26,695 nucleotides of DNA from Nitrosomonas sp. UBA6494 (GCA_002435335.1 DJMI01000116.1:32957-59651), one strand, 5' to 3'; shown: positions 14,450 through 23,896, counted from the stretch's first letter. Numbers and translations: made by a program. The notes: generated from the sequence alone by a model not told the origin.

Positions 14450-15982
14450 TCAGACTTGCGGATGCGCCCGCTCCAATTTACTGTGCAGCTTATTCAATGC
14501 ACTGAGATAAGCTTTCGCTGAAGCAACAACGATATCGGTATCGGCACCATGCCCGTTGACGATGCGATCAGATTTTTGCAAACGAACAGTTACCTCGCCT
14601 TGCGCATCGGTTCCACTGGTAATATTGTTGACCGAAAACAATTGCAATTTCGCATCACTGGCAAGCAATGTTTCAATTGCACGGAAAGTTGCATCGACCG
14701 GACCGCTACCTTGCGATTCAGCGCGCATTTCATTGCCATTATCCGAAATTACAATGCGCGCAAAAGGCACTTCGCCGGTTTCGCAATGCACCGTCAATGA
14801 AATGAGCCGGTATCGCTCCTGCAACACTAGCACTTCATCGGAAACCAAGGCATGCAAATCCTCATCGAAAATTTCATGCTTCTTATCCGCCAATTCCTTG
14901 AAGCGCAGAAACATGTTATTGAGCATCTCTTCCGATTCCAATTCGATACCCAATTCCATCAAACGGTTGCGAAACGCATTCCGCCCCGAATGTTTACCAA
15001 GCAGAAGCTTATTGGCACCCCAACCGACATCTTCCGCACGCATGATTTCATAGGTTTCACGATGCTTCAGAATACCATCCTGATGAATGCCCGATTCATG
15101 TGCAAATGCATTGGCACCCACAATCGCCTTGTTCGGCTGTACAGGAAAACCGGTAATGCCGGAAACCAGCTTGCTCGCAGGCACAATATGCGTAGTATCG
15201 ATACGGGTATCGCAAGGAAAATAATCCTGGCGCGTTCTAATCGCCATTACTACCTCTTCCAATGAGGCGTTGCCAGCTCTCTCCCCCAATCCGTTGATGG
15301 TACATTCCACTTGCCGCGCACCATTCATCACGGCAGCCAGAGAATTGGCCACAGCCAGTCCTAAATCGTTATGGCAATGCACCGAGAAAATCGCCTTGTC
15401 TGAATTCGGAATCCGCTCACGAAGCGTACGAATCAATTTACCGAATTGCTCCGGCATCGTATACCCGACTGTATCAGGAATATTCAGTGTGGTTGCCCCA
15501 GCATCAATAACTGCCTCCAGAATTTTGCACAGAAAATCAATTTCAGAGCGACCGGCATCTTCCGGAGAGAACTCAACGTTATCAGTATACTGGCGTGCCC
15601 ATTTTACCGCCTTGATCGCTTGTGCCACTACTTGGTCTGGCATCATACGCAATTTGTTTTTCATATGAATTGGCGACGTTGCAATAAACGTATGGATACG
15701 TGCCGACTGGGCATTTCGTAACGCCTCTCCCGTGCGCTGAATATCAGCCTCGATCGCTCGCGCCAAACCGCATACGACACTTTCCTTTACCAAATCGGCC
15801 ACCGCTTTAACGGCCTCAAAATCACCATTCGAAGCTGCCGGAAAACCCGCTTCGATCACATCCACTCCCATGCGCTCCAATTGCCAGGCAATTCGCACTT
15901 TCTCTTCTTTGGTCATGGACGCACCGGGACTTTGCTCGCCATCACGCAATGTAGTGTCAAAAATAATCAAATGCTCTTGCAT
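14450..15982 (-). CDS. leuA: 2-isopropylmalate synthase
   Basis: LeuA (510 residues) condenses 2-oxoisovalerate with acetyl-CoA, the first committed step of leucine synthesis. The catalytic (beta/alpha)8 barrel has DTTLRDGEQSPGASM at residues 9-23, VIEAGFPAASNGDFEAV, and VHCHNDLGLAVANS with the two metal-binding histidines. GANAFAHESGIHQDG marks the linker, and the C-terminal leucine-sensing domain contains QGSGPVDATFRAI. The frame is open to a GTG at 15994, but GGAG lies 6 nt before the ATG at 15982, which I prefer; another ATG is at 15985. It follows pssA on the same strand with a gap of about 200 nt, so it may have its own promoter there. Confidence 0.96.
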   Translation of the reverse strand: MQEHLIIFDTTLRDGEQSPGASMTKEEKVRIAWQLERMGVDVIEAGFPAASNGDFEAVKAVADLVKESVVCGLARAIEADIQRTGEALRNAQSARIHTFIATSPIHMKNKLRMMPDQVVAQAIKAVKWARQYTDNVEFSPEDAGRSEIDFLCKILEAVIDAGATTLNIPDTVGYTMPEQFGKLIRTLRERIPNSDKAIFSVHCHNDLGLAVANSLAAVMNGARQVECTINGLGERAGNASLEEVVMAIRTRQDYFPCDTRIDTTHIVPASKLVSGITGFPVQPNKAIVGANAFAHESGIHQDGILKHRETYEIMRAEDVGWGANKLLLGKHSGRNAFRNRLMELGIELESEEMLNNMFLRFKELADKKHEIFDEDLHALVSDEVLVLQERYRLISLTVHCETGEVPFARIVISDNGNEMRAESQGSGPVDATFRAIETLLASDAKLQLFSVNNITSGTDAQGEVTVRLQKSDRIVNGHGADTDIVVASAKAYLSALNKLHSKLERAHPQV

Positions 15983-16184
15983 CATGCTCTCCACTGGAAA
16001 GACAATTTAAAAAACCAATTCACCATGCGAATTTTAACGAGAAGAAAGGAAATTAGGGAGATTATATTTCGCGCACAAGGCGCAGCAATAGTCTGTGCCA
16101 AGTAATTGAATAGAAATACAACAATGTAGAGCAAATCTTGATCGTCATTTGCAAAATATAATTTATTTTGGTGCAATAGCCAAT

Positions 16185-16958
16185 TTACGTCCCAGACGAC
16201 TCATTATTTCTCCGACTGCGAGTAAATCGCCACAATCTGACAAAATAACCGGAAAAAGCATAAGCCGCAAACAAAAGAAACAACACCACGGGTGGATGAC
16301 TCGGTATCAAAACAAAAAAGAACAATACCAACAGCAAAGCTGTTACAAACGGCACTCTACGACGCAGATTTATTTCTTTGCCACTATAAAATGGGATATT
16401 GCTCACCATGGTTAATGCAGCAAACAAAGTAATCAGGCATGCCAACCATTTAACATCACTGCCCTGCAGATTAAAATCGATCATTACCCAAACCAAACCA
16501 GCAATGAGCGCTGCTGCTGCTGGACTCGGCAATCCTTGAAAGAATCTTTTATCTACTATCTCAATATTGGTATTGAACCGAGCCAAGCGTAGTGCTGCAC
16601 AAGCACAGTAGATAAATGCCACGATCCACCCCCATTGATTCATATCCTTTAATGCCCATTCGTATACGATCAGGGCTGGAGCCACACCAAAAGACACCAT
16701 ATCGGACATGCTGTCGTACTCGGCACCGAATTCACTTTGTGTTCCGGTCAGTCGCGCAACGCGCCCATCCAAACCATCCAGTACCATCGCTATGAATACA
16801 GCAATCGCAGAAGATTCAAAATTGCCGTTCATTGCCTGCACTATCGCATAGAATCCTGAGAATAGCGCTGCAGTAGTAAATAAGTTAGGCAGCAAATAAA
16901 TACCGCGGCGGCGCAGCCTGGATTTGATCACGGCTCGATCTGGCAAAGGAATAGGCAT
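16185..16958 (-). CDS. pssA: CDP-diacylglycerol-serine O-phosphatidyltransferase
   Basis: PssA (257 residues) is an integral membrane enzyme that makes phosphatidylserine from CDP-diacylglycerol and serine. The CDP-alcohol phosphatidyltransferase signature D-G-x2-A-R-x8-G-x3-D-x3-D is complete (Asp64, Gly65, Ala68, Arg69, Gly78, Asp82, Asp86). About eight hydrophobic segments follow from residue 22 on, and the C-terminus is basic (LWRFTRSRRNN). This is the membrane-spanning type, not the peripheral E. coli PssA type. Psd, which decarboxylates its product, lies directly upstream on the same strand with a gap of about 105 nt. Confidence 0.94.
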   Translation of the reverse strand: MPIPLPDRAVIKSRLRRRGIYLLPNLFTTAALFSGFYAIVQAMNGNFESSAIAVFIAMVLDGLDGRVARLTGTQSEFGAEYDSMSDMVSFGVAPALIVYEWALKDMNQWGWIVAFIYCACAALRLARFNTNIEIVDKRFFQGLPSPAAAALIAGLVWVMIDFNLQGSDVKWLACLITLFAALTMVSNIPFYSGKEINLRRRVPFVTALLLVLFFFVLIPSHPPVVLFLLFAAYAFSGYFVRLWRFTRSRRNNESSGT

Positions 16959-17063
16959 TATTCAATAAATTAAAATGACTCTCATGAACCATTCACAGGA
17001 ATAATCTCCTGTATCCTTGCAAATTTACAACAACAAATTGACTGCGTTCGTTATATGAAATAA

Positions 17064-17738
17064 CTATGCTGAGTTACTTGGCGCTGCAACTGTTTCACGA
17101 AATTCGGCCAGAATGGTCTCTGTTGCAAACACTTTATCCCCGATATTTACAACGATTTTCGTATCCAACGGCAAATAAACGTCCACACGAGATCCGAATC
17201 TGATAAAACCGAAACGCTGTCCTCTCTGTAAATGCGTTCCAGGCGTCACATGGCAAATAATTCGCTTTGCGATCAACCCCGCCACTTGTACGCAGGTCAC
17301 ATCGGCACCATTATCGGTTTTAAGCCAAATTGCATTGCGTTCGTTTTCGAGGGACGCTTTAGGCAAATCCGCATTAATAAACTTTCCTGGAAAATACCAT
17401 TTATCGCAGACATTACCATCAACCGGACTACGATTTGAATGAACATTAAACACATTCATAAACACACTAACCTTAATCGCTTCTCGATCAAGGTAAGGAT
17501 CGTGTGTTTTTTCAACCGCAACGATTTTTCCGTCAGCCGGTGCAACAATCGAATTAGCGATATTAGGCACTTCACGCGGCGGATCGCGAAAAAATTGCAA
17601 CACAAACAACGCAATCACCCAAAAAGGGATTGCCCATGGCCAATCAACAAAAAAAGATGCAGCAATCGCGATGGAAAAAGCAATTGCGATATGCAACCAC
17701 CCTTCGCGAGCGATAATCGGGTGAGGGTAATACGCCAT
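17064..17738 (-). CDS. psd: Phosphatidylserine decarboxylase proenzyme
   Basis: Psd (224 residues) converts phosphatidylserine to phosphatidylethanolamine. It is the short form of the family: a hydrophobic N-terminus with membrane helices around residues 12-30 and 34-50, then FFRDPPR, VAPADGK (65-71) and FMNVFNVHSNRSPVDG (93-108). The self-cleavage site is at Gly182-Ser183 in RFGSRVDVYLP. Autocleavage would turn Ser183 into the pyruvoyl cofactor of the small alpha chain. All expected residues are present. No strong Shine-Dalgarno sequence precedes the ATG. It lies 40 nt after ilvC, as in many betaproteobacteria. Confidence 0.95.
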   Translation of the reverse strand: MAYYPHPIIAREGWLHIAIAFSIAIAASFFVDWPWAIPFWVIALFVLQFFRDPPREVPNIANSIVAPADGKIVAVEKTHDPYLDREAIKVSVFMNVFNVHSNRSPVDGNVCDKWYFPGKFINADLPKASLENERNAIWLKTDNGADVTCVQVAGLIAKRIICHVTPGTHLQRGQRFGFIRFGSRVDVYLPLDTKIVVNIGDKVFATETILAEFRETVAAPSNSA

Positions 17739-17778
17739 AAAATTTACAAGACTCGATAAAAAACGTTTGAAACGGAAA

Positions 17779-18795
17779 CTAATTCTTACCCTGATCGACT
17801 AATTTATTTTTTTTGATCCACGGCATCATATCGCGCAATTTAGCACCCACTTGCTCGATTTGATGCTCGGAAGCAAGTCGACGACTTGATTTCAGTACGG
17901 GCGCACCAGCCTGGTTTTCAAGAATAAATTCGCGCGCATATTCTCCTGTTTGGATTTGACGAAGAATTTTACGCATTTCGGCGCGCGTCTCATCGGTAAT
18001 AATGCGGGGGCCCCTGGATACATCGCCGTACTCCGCATTATTGGAAATAGAATAACGCATATTGGCAATACCGCCTTCATAGATCAAATCAACAATCAAT
18101 TTGACTTCGTGCAAGCATTCGAAATAAGCCATCTCTGGTGCGTATCCCGCTTCCACCAATGTTTCAAAACCCGCCTGAATCAAAGCAGTCAACCCGCCGC
18201 ATAATACCACCTGCTCACCAAACAGATCTGTCTCGGTTTCCTCCTTAAAACTGGTTTCAATTACTCCACCACGAGTACCGCCATTGGCTGCCGCGTACGA
18301 AAGTGCCAAATCTCGCGCTTTACCCGATTTATTTTGATGAACAGCGATCAGCGTCGGCACGCCACCTCCTTGCAAATAGGTTGAGCGAACCAAGTGACCG
18401 GGTCCCTTCGGCGCAATCATGATCACATCCAAATCTTCTCGCGGCGTAACTTGACCATAATGAATATTGAAGCCATGCGCAAATGCCAATGTCGCTCCTT
18501 TCTTCAGTGCCGGCTCAATTTCTGACTTATAAACAGTACCGATCTGTTCGTCAGGCAGCAGGACCATCACTAGATCAGCCCCTTTTACTGCATCCGCTAC
18601 TTCCTTGACTTTTAACCCTGCTTTTTCCGCCTTGCTCCACGATGAGCCGCCTTTGCGCAATCCGACCGTCACTTTAACACCTGACTCGCTCAGATTATTG
18701 GCGTGCGCATGACCCTGCGAACCATATCCGACAATGGTCACTTTCTTTCCTTTAATCAGCGACAAATCGGCATCTTTATCATAAAAAACTTTCAT
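17779..18795 (-). CDS. ilvC: Ketol-acid reductoisomerase (NADP+), class I
   Basis: IlvC (338 residues) isomerises and reduces 2-acetolactate or 2-aceto-2-hydroxybutyrate, the second common step of valine, leucine and isoleucine synthesis. The nucleotide-binding loop GYGSQGHAHANNL starts at residue 23, and VMVLLPDEQ and APKGPGHLVRSTY follow. The C-terminal knotted domain has ETDLFGEQ (metal-binding Asp and Glu) and YFECLHE. The length is that of the short class I enzyme. AAGGAAAATA precedes the ATG. It lies 116 nt after ilvN, separated by an AT-rich leader and a small hairpin at the ilvN stop. Confidence 0.97.
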   Translation of the reverse strand: MKVFYDKDADLSLIKGKKVTIVGYGSQGHAHANNLSESGVKVTVGLRKGGSSWSKAEKAGLKVKEVADAVKGADLVMVLLPDEQIGTVYKSEIEPALKKGATLAFAHGFNIHYGQVTPREDLDVIMIAPKGPGHLVRSTYLQGGGVPTLIAVHQNKSGKARDLALSYAAANGGTRGGVIETSFKEETETDLFGEQVVLCGGLTALIQAGFETLVEAGYAPEMAYFECLHEVKLIVDLIYEGGIANMRYSISNNAEYGDVSRGPRIITDETRAEMRKILRQIQTGEYAREFILENQAGAPVLKSSRRLASEHQIEQVGAKLRDMMPWIKKNKLVDQGKN

Positions 18796-18902
18796 TATTT
18801 TCCTTTAACAAAATTAGAATACAGGTAAATTTTAACGAGAATAGCTTGTGACAAAATTGATCGACTGGGAATCAATCTGATAAAGCATGTGAAATCATTC
18901 AA

Positions 18903-18921
18903 AAAGGTAAATTATACCTTT
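18903..18921 (-). terminator. Short hairpin plus T-run at the ilvN stop
   Basis: AAAGGTA (18903-18909) and TACCTTT (18915-18921) form a perfect 7-bp stem with a 5-nt loop that contains the ilvN stop codon. On the minus strand the stem leads into five Ts. It has the layout of an intrinsic terminator but has only two G-C pairs, so termination would be weak. It might cause partial termination or processing between ilvN and ilvC. Confidence 0.35.
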
Positions 18922-19403
18922 AAAATCCATTCTCCGCGCCCTATACCCGATGCACCTGTGCGAACTGTTTCCAATACCGCACTTCGTTTAATGGCATCAA
19001 GAAAAGCATCCAGCTTCTCACTCGTCCCCGTTAACTCAATCGTATACGATTTATCCGTTACATCAATGATTAAGCCACGGAAAATTTCGGTTAATCGCAT
19101 GATTTCTTCGCGATCGGAATCAATTGCTCGCACCTTTACCAGCATCAACTCGCGCTCAATATGATTACCATCATTAAGGTCGATCACTTTTACGACTTCA
19201 ATCAGCTTGTTCAATTGCTTAGTGACCTGTTCCACTACCTCATCGGAACCTATCGTTACCAGCGTCATGCGCGATAGCGTCGGATCTTCTGTCGGCGCAA
19301 CCGACAACGATTCAATGTTATAACCTCGTGCTGAAAACAGGCCAGCAACGCGGGACAAGGCGCCAGCCTCGTTTTCCATCAATAAAGAAATAATATGTCG
19401 CAT
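18912..19403 (-). CDS. ilvN: Acetolactate synthase small (regulatory) subunit
   Basis: The 163-residue regulatory subunit of acetohydroxyacid synthase binds valine and stimulates the large subunit. The N-terminal ACT domain reads HIISLLMENEAGALSRVAGL (3-22), then FSARGYNIESLSV. The C-terminal domain begins around residue 80 and contains ELTGTSEKLDAFLDAI. The length (about 160) is that of the IlvH type, so ilvH would be an equally valid symbol. It starts 6 nt after the ilvB stop on the same strand, so the two subunits should be made together. The stop lies in the loop of a 7-bp hairpin. Confidence 0.95.
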   Translation of the reverse strand: MRHIISLLMENEAGALSRVAGLFSARGYNIESLSVAPTEDPTLSRMTLVTIGSDEVVEQVTKQLNKLIEVVKVIDLNDGNHIERELMLVKVRAIDSDREEIMRLTEIFRGLIIDVTDKSYTIELTGTSEKLDAFLDAIKRSAVLETVRTGASGIGRGEWILKV

Positions 19404-19409
19404 TATTTT

Positions 19410-21125
19410 TTACACCAGAATCATTTCTGACAGACCCTTGCCACCCGGCACCATTGGAAATACATTTTCCGTTTGATCCGTTACAAAATCCATAAACACC
19501 AATCGATCCTTTAACTTAAAAGCCTCTTTCAACGCATCGTCAACGTCTTCAGGTTTTTCTATTTTTAAACCGACATGTCCATAACTCTCAGCCAGTTTGA
19601 CAAAATCCGGAAGCGCATCCATGTAGGATTCGGCGTAACGATTGCCATGAAAAAACTCCTGCCATTGCCTCACCATGCCCATATAACGATTATTCAGATT
19701 GACAATTTTCAACGGCAATTTGTATTGCTTGCAAGTTGATAACTCCTGAATGCACATTTGAATACTGGCTTCACCGGTAATGCAAGCAACTTTCCCCTTG
19801 GGATTGGCCAATTGCACACCCATCGCAGCAGGCATACCAAAGCCCATTGTCCCTAAGCCACCGGAATTAATCCATCGCCGCGGCTTGTCGAATTTATAAA
19901 ATTGCGCTGCCCACATTTGATGTTGCCCAACATCGGAGGTAATAAATGCATCACCTTTAGTAATATGAAACAAACGTTCGATAACCATTTGCGGTTTGAT
20001 TATTTTGCTGTCGCGATCGAACTTAAGGCAATCACGCTCACGCCATAACTCGATTTGATTCCACCACTCTTTCAACGCATTCTGGTCTATCTTTTCCTTT
20101 TCGGTTTTAAGTACTTTGATTAAATCCTCTAATACGTCTAACACATCACCCACGATCGGCACATCGACTTTAACTCGTTTTGATATGGAGGACGGGTCGA
20201 TATCGATATGAATTATTTTCCTATTCTCATTATAAAAATGTTTGGGATTACCAATCACTCGATCATCGAAGCGAGCACCTACCGCTACCAGGACATCGCA
20301 ATATTGCATCGCCATATTGGCTTCATAGGTACCATGCATACCCAGCATTCCTAATGACTGTCTGTCGGTCGCAGGATATCCTCCCAATCCCATCAAAGTT
20401 GTGGTACAAGGAAAACCAAGCATCTGCGTCAATTCGGTCAGCTGTCCCGCTGCATCGCTGAGTATCACACCGCCACCAGCGTATATCATCGGGCGCTTGG
20501 CGCTCAATATCAATTCCGCCGCCTTTTTGATTTGCCGCGCATGTCCCTTTACCACGGGATTATACGAGCGCATAACCACTTTATCGGGGTAAATGAATTG
20601 CGTCTTTTGCTGAGTAATATCTTTGGGAATATCCACCAACACCGGACCGGGGCGACCTGTGGAAGCAATATAGAAAGCCTTCTTGATCGTTTCCGCCAAA
20701 TCCTTAATATCTTTCACCAAAAAATTATGTTTCACGCAAGGACGGGTAATGCCTACGGTATCCACCTCTTGGAAGGCATCCAAACCAATAGCATTGGTTG
20801 GCACTTGTCCACTGATAATGACCAATGGAATCGAATCCATATAGGCTGTAGCGATACCAGTTACCGCATTGGTCAGGCCGGGCCCGGAAGTCACTAGAGC
20901 CACCCCCACTTTGTTGCTGGAGCGTGCGTAACCGTCAGCCGCATGTAGCGCCGCTTGCTCATGGCGCACTAAGATATGACGAACTTTATCTTGTTTAAAT
21001 AATTCGTCATAAATAAACAAAACAGCGCCGCCCGGGTAACCGAATATGCACTGCACCCCCTCTTCTTGCAGGCACCTGATCGTAATTTCAGCGCCAGTCA
21101 ATTCCACACTCATGCTATCTTGCAT
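19410..21125 (-). CDS. ilvB: Acetolactate synthase large (catalytic) subunit
   Basis: This 571-residue thiamine-diphosphate enzyme condenses two pyruvates, or pyruvate with 2-oxobutyrate. FGYPGGAVLFIYD (28-40) and RHEQAALHAADGYAR, with catalytic Glu56, form the pyrimidine domain. The FAD-binding middle domain follows, and the C-terminal diphosphate-binding domain ends its motif with Asn478-Asn479 in NLNNRYMGMV. The usual GDG start of that motif reads GEAS here (451-454). The Asp-to-Glu change keeps the metal-binding acid, and GE variants occur in betaproteobacterial homologues as far as I recall. The ATG at 21125 is used; an internal ATG at residue 5 is possible, and neither has a strong Shine-Dalgarno sequence. 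ilvI would be an alternative symbol. Confidence 0.96.
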   Translation of the reverse strand: MQDSMSVELTGAEITIRCLQEEGVQCIFGYPGGAVLFIYDELFKQDKVRHILVRHEQAALHAADGYARSSNKVGVALVTSGPGLTNAVTGIATAYMDSIPLVIISGQVPTNAIGLDAFQEVDTVGITRPCVKHNFLVKDIKDLAETIKKAFYIASTGRPGPVLVDIPKDITQQKTQFIYPDKVVMRSYNPVVKGHARQIKKAAELILSAKRPMIYAGGGVILSDAAGQLTELTQMLGFPCTTTLMGLGGYPATDRQSLGMLGMHGTYEANMAMQYCDVLVAVGARFDDRVIGNPKHFYNENRKIIHIDIDPSSISKRVKVDVPIVGDVLDVLEDLIKVLKTEKEKIDQNALKEWWNQIELWRERDCLKFDRDSKIIKPQMVIERLFHITKGDAFITSDVGQHQMWAAQFYKFDKPRRWINSGGLGTMGFGMPAAMGVQLANPKGKVACITGEASIQMCIQELSTCKQYKLPLKIVNLNNRYMGMVRQWQEFFHGNRYAESYMDALPDFVKLAESYGHVGLKIEKPEDVDDALKEAFKLKDRLVFMDFVTDQTENVFPMVPGGKGLSEMILV

Positions 21126-21180
21126 CCCAATAACAATTTCAATCGATTATAAATACATCCCAATAAACAAATCACGAAGA

Positions 21181-22653
21181 TCACATACCGGTACCACCAA
21201 CCGTAAGTCCATCAATACGTAGCGTCGGCTGACCGACACCGACCGGTACGCTTTGGCCATCCTTACCGCATGTACCAACGCCTGGATCAAGAAGCATGTC
21301 ATTTCCAATCATAGAAACCCGTGTCAGCACATCCGGACCGTTACCTATCAGTGTTGCGCCTTTGACCGGATAAGTAACCTTGCCGTCTTCAATCATATAG
21401 GCCTCCGCTGCAGAAAAAACAAATTTTCCGCTGGTAATATCCACTTGCCCACCGCCAAAATTAACCGCATACAATCCGTGCTTGACCGAAGCAATAATTT
21501 CCGACGGATCTTTATCTCCGTTGAGCATATAGGTATTCGTCATTCGTGGCATTGGAATATGTGCAAAAGATTCTCGGCGTCCATTTCCAGTAACCGGCAA
21601 CCCCATCAGACGCGCATTCAAACTGTCCTGCAAATAACCTTTGAGTATGCCATCTTCTATCAATACAGTACATTGGGTGGGATTACCTTCATCGTCGATA
21701 TTCAACGAACCCCGCCTTTTCGGGATCGTACCGTCATCGACGACTGTAACTCCCGGTGCAGCCACACGCTCGCCCACACGCCCCGAAAATGCCGAGCTGC
21801 CTTTGCGATTAAAATCACCTTCCAAACCATGACCGATCGCTTCGTGCAACAAAATACCCGGCCAGCCACTGCCCAGGACTACTGTCATCGTGCCCGCAGG
21901 TGCAGGGCGTGCATCCAAATTTACCAAGGCCTGGCGTACCGCTTTTTGGGCATATTCCTGCAATATATCATCGGTAAAATACGAATAGCTGAATCTCCCG
22001 CCCCCGCCTGAAACCCCTTGTTCACGACGACCCTTTTCCTCGGCGATCACTTGCAAAGACAAGCGTACCAACGGCCTGACATCCGCGGCCAATAAACCAT
22101 CGCTGCGAGTCACCAAAATGACTTCGTATTCACCGGCAAGCGAAGCAATTACTTGTGTAATGCGACTATCCAGTTGGCGAGTATAACGTTCCAATTTTTC
22201 CAGTAAAGCTACTTTATCCGCATCTTTCAAACTAGCGATAGGATCCTCCGGCAAATAAAGCTGAACACTGCTATTCCGTTGATTCCGACGCATGTCTTGC
22301 AATGAATATTTACCCCCTTGATCTGCAATCGCTCTTGTTGCCTTGGCCGCCGTTACCAATGACGGCATGCTGATATCATCCGAATATGCAAATCCCGTTT
22401 TCTCGCCGCTGATTGCCCGGACACCCACACCTTGTTCGATATTGAAACTACCTGATTTGACAATGCCCTCTTCCAGCATCCAACCTTCAGAACGACTGTA
22501 CTGAAAATACAAATCCGCATAATCGATATTATGCGTTAGTATTTGCCCCAGCACCTGCTGCAATCCAGCAGGATTGATCTCATATGGCGACAGCAAACAA
22601 CGATCCGCAATCGCAAGAAAATCCTTGGGTTCTGTGATACATTCCATGGTCAT
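21181..22653 (-). CDS. tldD: Metalloprotease TldD
   Basis: TldD (490 residues) forms a zinc peptidase with TldE/PmbA that degrades unfolded peptides and matures or destroys small modified peptides. The zinc site HEAIGH (270-275) and the later Cys462 in GTCGKDGQ are the expected ligands. GSGWPGILLHEAIGHGLEGD, SSAFSGRVGERVA, and NGRRESFAHIPMPRMTNTY are strongly conserved TldD segments. Its partner pmbA is not in this window. No Shine-Dalgarno sequence is seen before the first ATG; Met3 is an alternative start. It lies 48 nt after the nitrilase gene and 55 nt before ilvB, all on one strand. Confidence 0.96.
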   Translation of the reverse strand: MTMECITEPKDFLAIADRCLLSPYEINPAGLQQVLGQILTHNIDYADLYFQYSRSEGWMLEEGIVKSGSFNIEQGVGVRAISGEKTGFAYSDDISMPSLVTAAKATRAIADQGGKYSLQDMRRNQRNSSVQLYLPEDPIASLKDADKVALLEKLERYTRQLDSRITQVIASLAGEYEVILVTRSDGLLAADVRPLVRLSLQVIAEEKGRREQGVSGGGGRFSYSYFTDDILQEYAQKAVRQALVNLDARPAPAGTMTVVLGSGWPGILLHEAIGHGLEGDFNRKGSSAFSGRVGERVAAPGVTVVDDGTIPKRRGSLNIDDEGNPTQCTVLIEDGILKGYLQDSLNARLMGLPVTGNGRRESFAHIPMPRMTNTYMLNGDKDPSEIIASVKHGLYAVNFGGGQVDITSGKFVFSAAEAYMIEDGKVTYPVKGATLIGNGPDVLTRVSMIGNDMLLDPGVGTCGKDGQSVPVGVGQPTLRIDGLTVGGTGM

Positions 22654-22701
22654 AAAAAAGCTATTTATTCTAAGCGTCAGTACTAAATTACAGTCAATAA
22701 T

Positions 22702-23562
22702 TTAGCAAGCTAACAAGGTTCGGTGGTCTAAAGCAGGCAAATTTGCACGCAAACTCGATTGATATTCCGGATCGATGGTAGCCACTACAGCACCTGATCC
22801 TCGCGGCAAACGTTCGATAACAACTCCCCAAGGGTCGACAATCATACTATCTCCATTGGTTTCCCGTCCATTGACATGATAACCGCCTTGACCGGGCGCA
22901 ATCACATAAGCCATATTCTCTACTGCGCGAGCACGCACCAAGACTTCCCAATGCGCTTTTCCTGTTATGGCAGTAAACGCCGCCGGGGCCAGAATAATAT
23001 CAACTTTGTTCATTAAGCGAAACAATTCGGGAAAACGAAGATCGTAACAAATTGATAATCCGATACGACCGAAAGGCGAATCGACGGTAACCACTTTTTC
23101 GCCCGCTTTGATGGTCTTTTCCTCTGCATAACGTTCGTGTCCCAGTTGTAATCCGAACAAATGGATTTTATCGTAGCGCGCAACCTGCTTACCATTATCC
23201 GCATACACCAAACAGCTATTAAATACTTTATTCGGCTCGGTTGATACTAGCGGTACCGACCCCCCCACCAGCCAAATTCCATAACGTTTTGCCGTTTCAC
23301 TCAAAAATTTTTGGATAGGTCCTTCTCCCGGATGCTCCCGCACAGCCAATTTATCGGTATCTTTCATTCCCATGATGCAGAAATACTCTGGCAAAACAAC
23401 CAATTTGGCTTGTTGCGCAACAGCTTCTTCAATCAATCTCGCCGCCTCTTCCAAATTGGCAGCAACACTTGGCCCCGACGCCATTTGTATCGCGGCAACA
23501 CGAAAACCTTTTACAGTTTCTTCTGTTGGAGATTGCTTCGATTTAATAGTATTGTTCAACAT
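22702..23562 (-). CDS. Carbon-nitrogen hydrolase, Nit/deaminated-glutathione-amidase-like
   Basis: From the preferred start this is a 286-residue nitrilase-superfamily protein with the full Glu-Lys-Cys triad: Glu59 in LVVLPEYF, Lys132 in YDKIHLF, and Cys172 in LSICYDLRFPELF. That subgroup resembles Nit1/YbeM, which hydrolyses deaminated glutathione, so metabolite repair is likely but not proven. The frame continues upstream to a TTG at 23652, which would add 30 polar residues unlike the family. I prefer the ATG at 23562, although neither start has a strong Shine-Dalgarno sequence. It sits upstream of tldD, its usual betaproteobacterial neighbour. Confidence 0.88.
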   Translation of the reverse strand: MLNNTIKSKQSPTEETVKGFRVAAIQMASGPSVAANLEEAARLIEEAVAQQAKLVVLPEYFCIMGMKDTDKLAVREHPGEGPIQKFLSETAKRYGIWLVGGSVPLVSTEPNKVFNSCLVYADNGKQVARYDKIHLFGLQLGHERYAEEKTIKAGEKVVTVDSPFGRIGLSICYDLRFPELFRLMNKVDIILAPAAFTAITGKAHWEVLVRARAVENMAYVIAPGQGGYHVNGRETNGDSMIVDPWGVVIERLPRGSGAVVATIDPEYQSSLRANLPALDHRTLLAC

Positions 23563-23896
23563 CGTTCTGTTACTCAGCCTTTCATCGCCAATGGATACTT
23601 TAGTTCGTTGATCTAACGGCTTGCCACTGCCATCAATTTCAAGCACATTCAATTATTATTCCATATAAAATCATGCAATCATGAATATGTAAACTGGGAA
23701 TTTTCAAATTTTCCGATCATACTTAGCTAATACAAATAACAGTATTGCAATTCTTTAGTCATCGGTCGCAATACCATGCAACAAAAATAGCAAGAAACTG
23801 ATCGCAACATATAAGTTTATTGATATAAAAAATTCAAAAACACGCTTTTTTTTCAATTCTAACACTTACTCAAATGCCGTTGTATTTAGATTTGCA
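23563..23896. other. Divergent AT-rich region between the nitrilase gene and glnE
   Basis: About 330 nt of AT-rich DNA separates the two divergent genes and must contain both promoters, but I cannot choose a convincing promoter by eye. No RNA gene or strong palindrome is visible. The first 90 nt are open in the nitrilase frame from a TTG. In several betaproteobacteria a large yhdP-like gene lies between these two genes; none is here. Confidence 0.5.

Noticed and set aside
21253..22011. 252-codon open frame on the plus strand
   Set aside because: It is antisense to tldD, rich in His, Arg, Cys and Ile with no recognisable motif; the tldD frame is strongly conserved.
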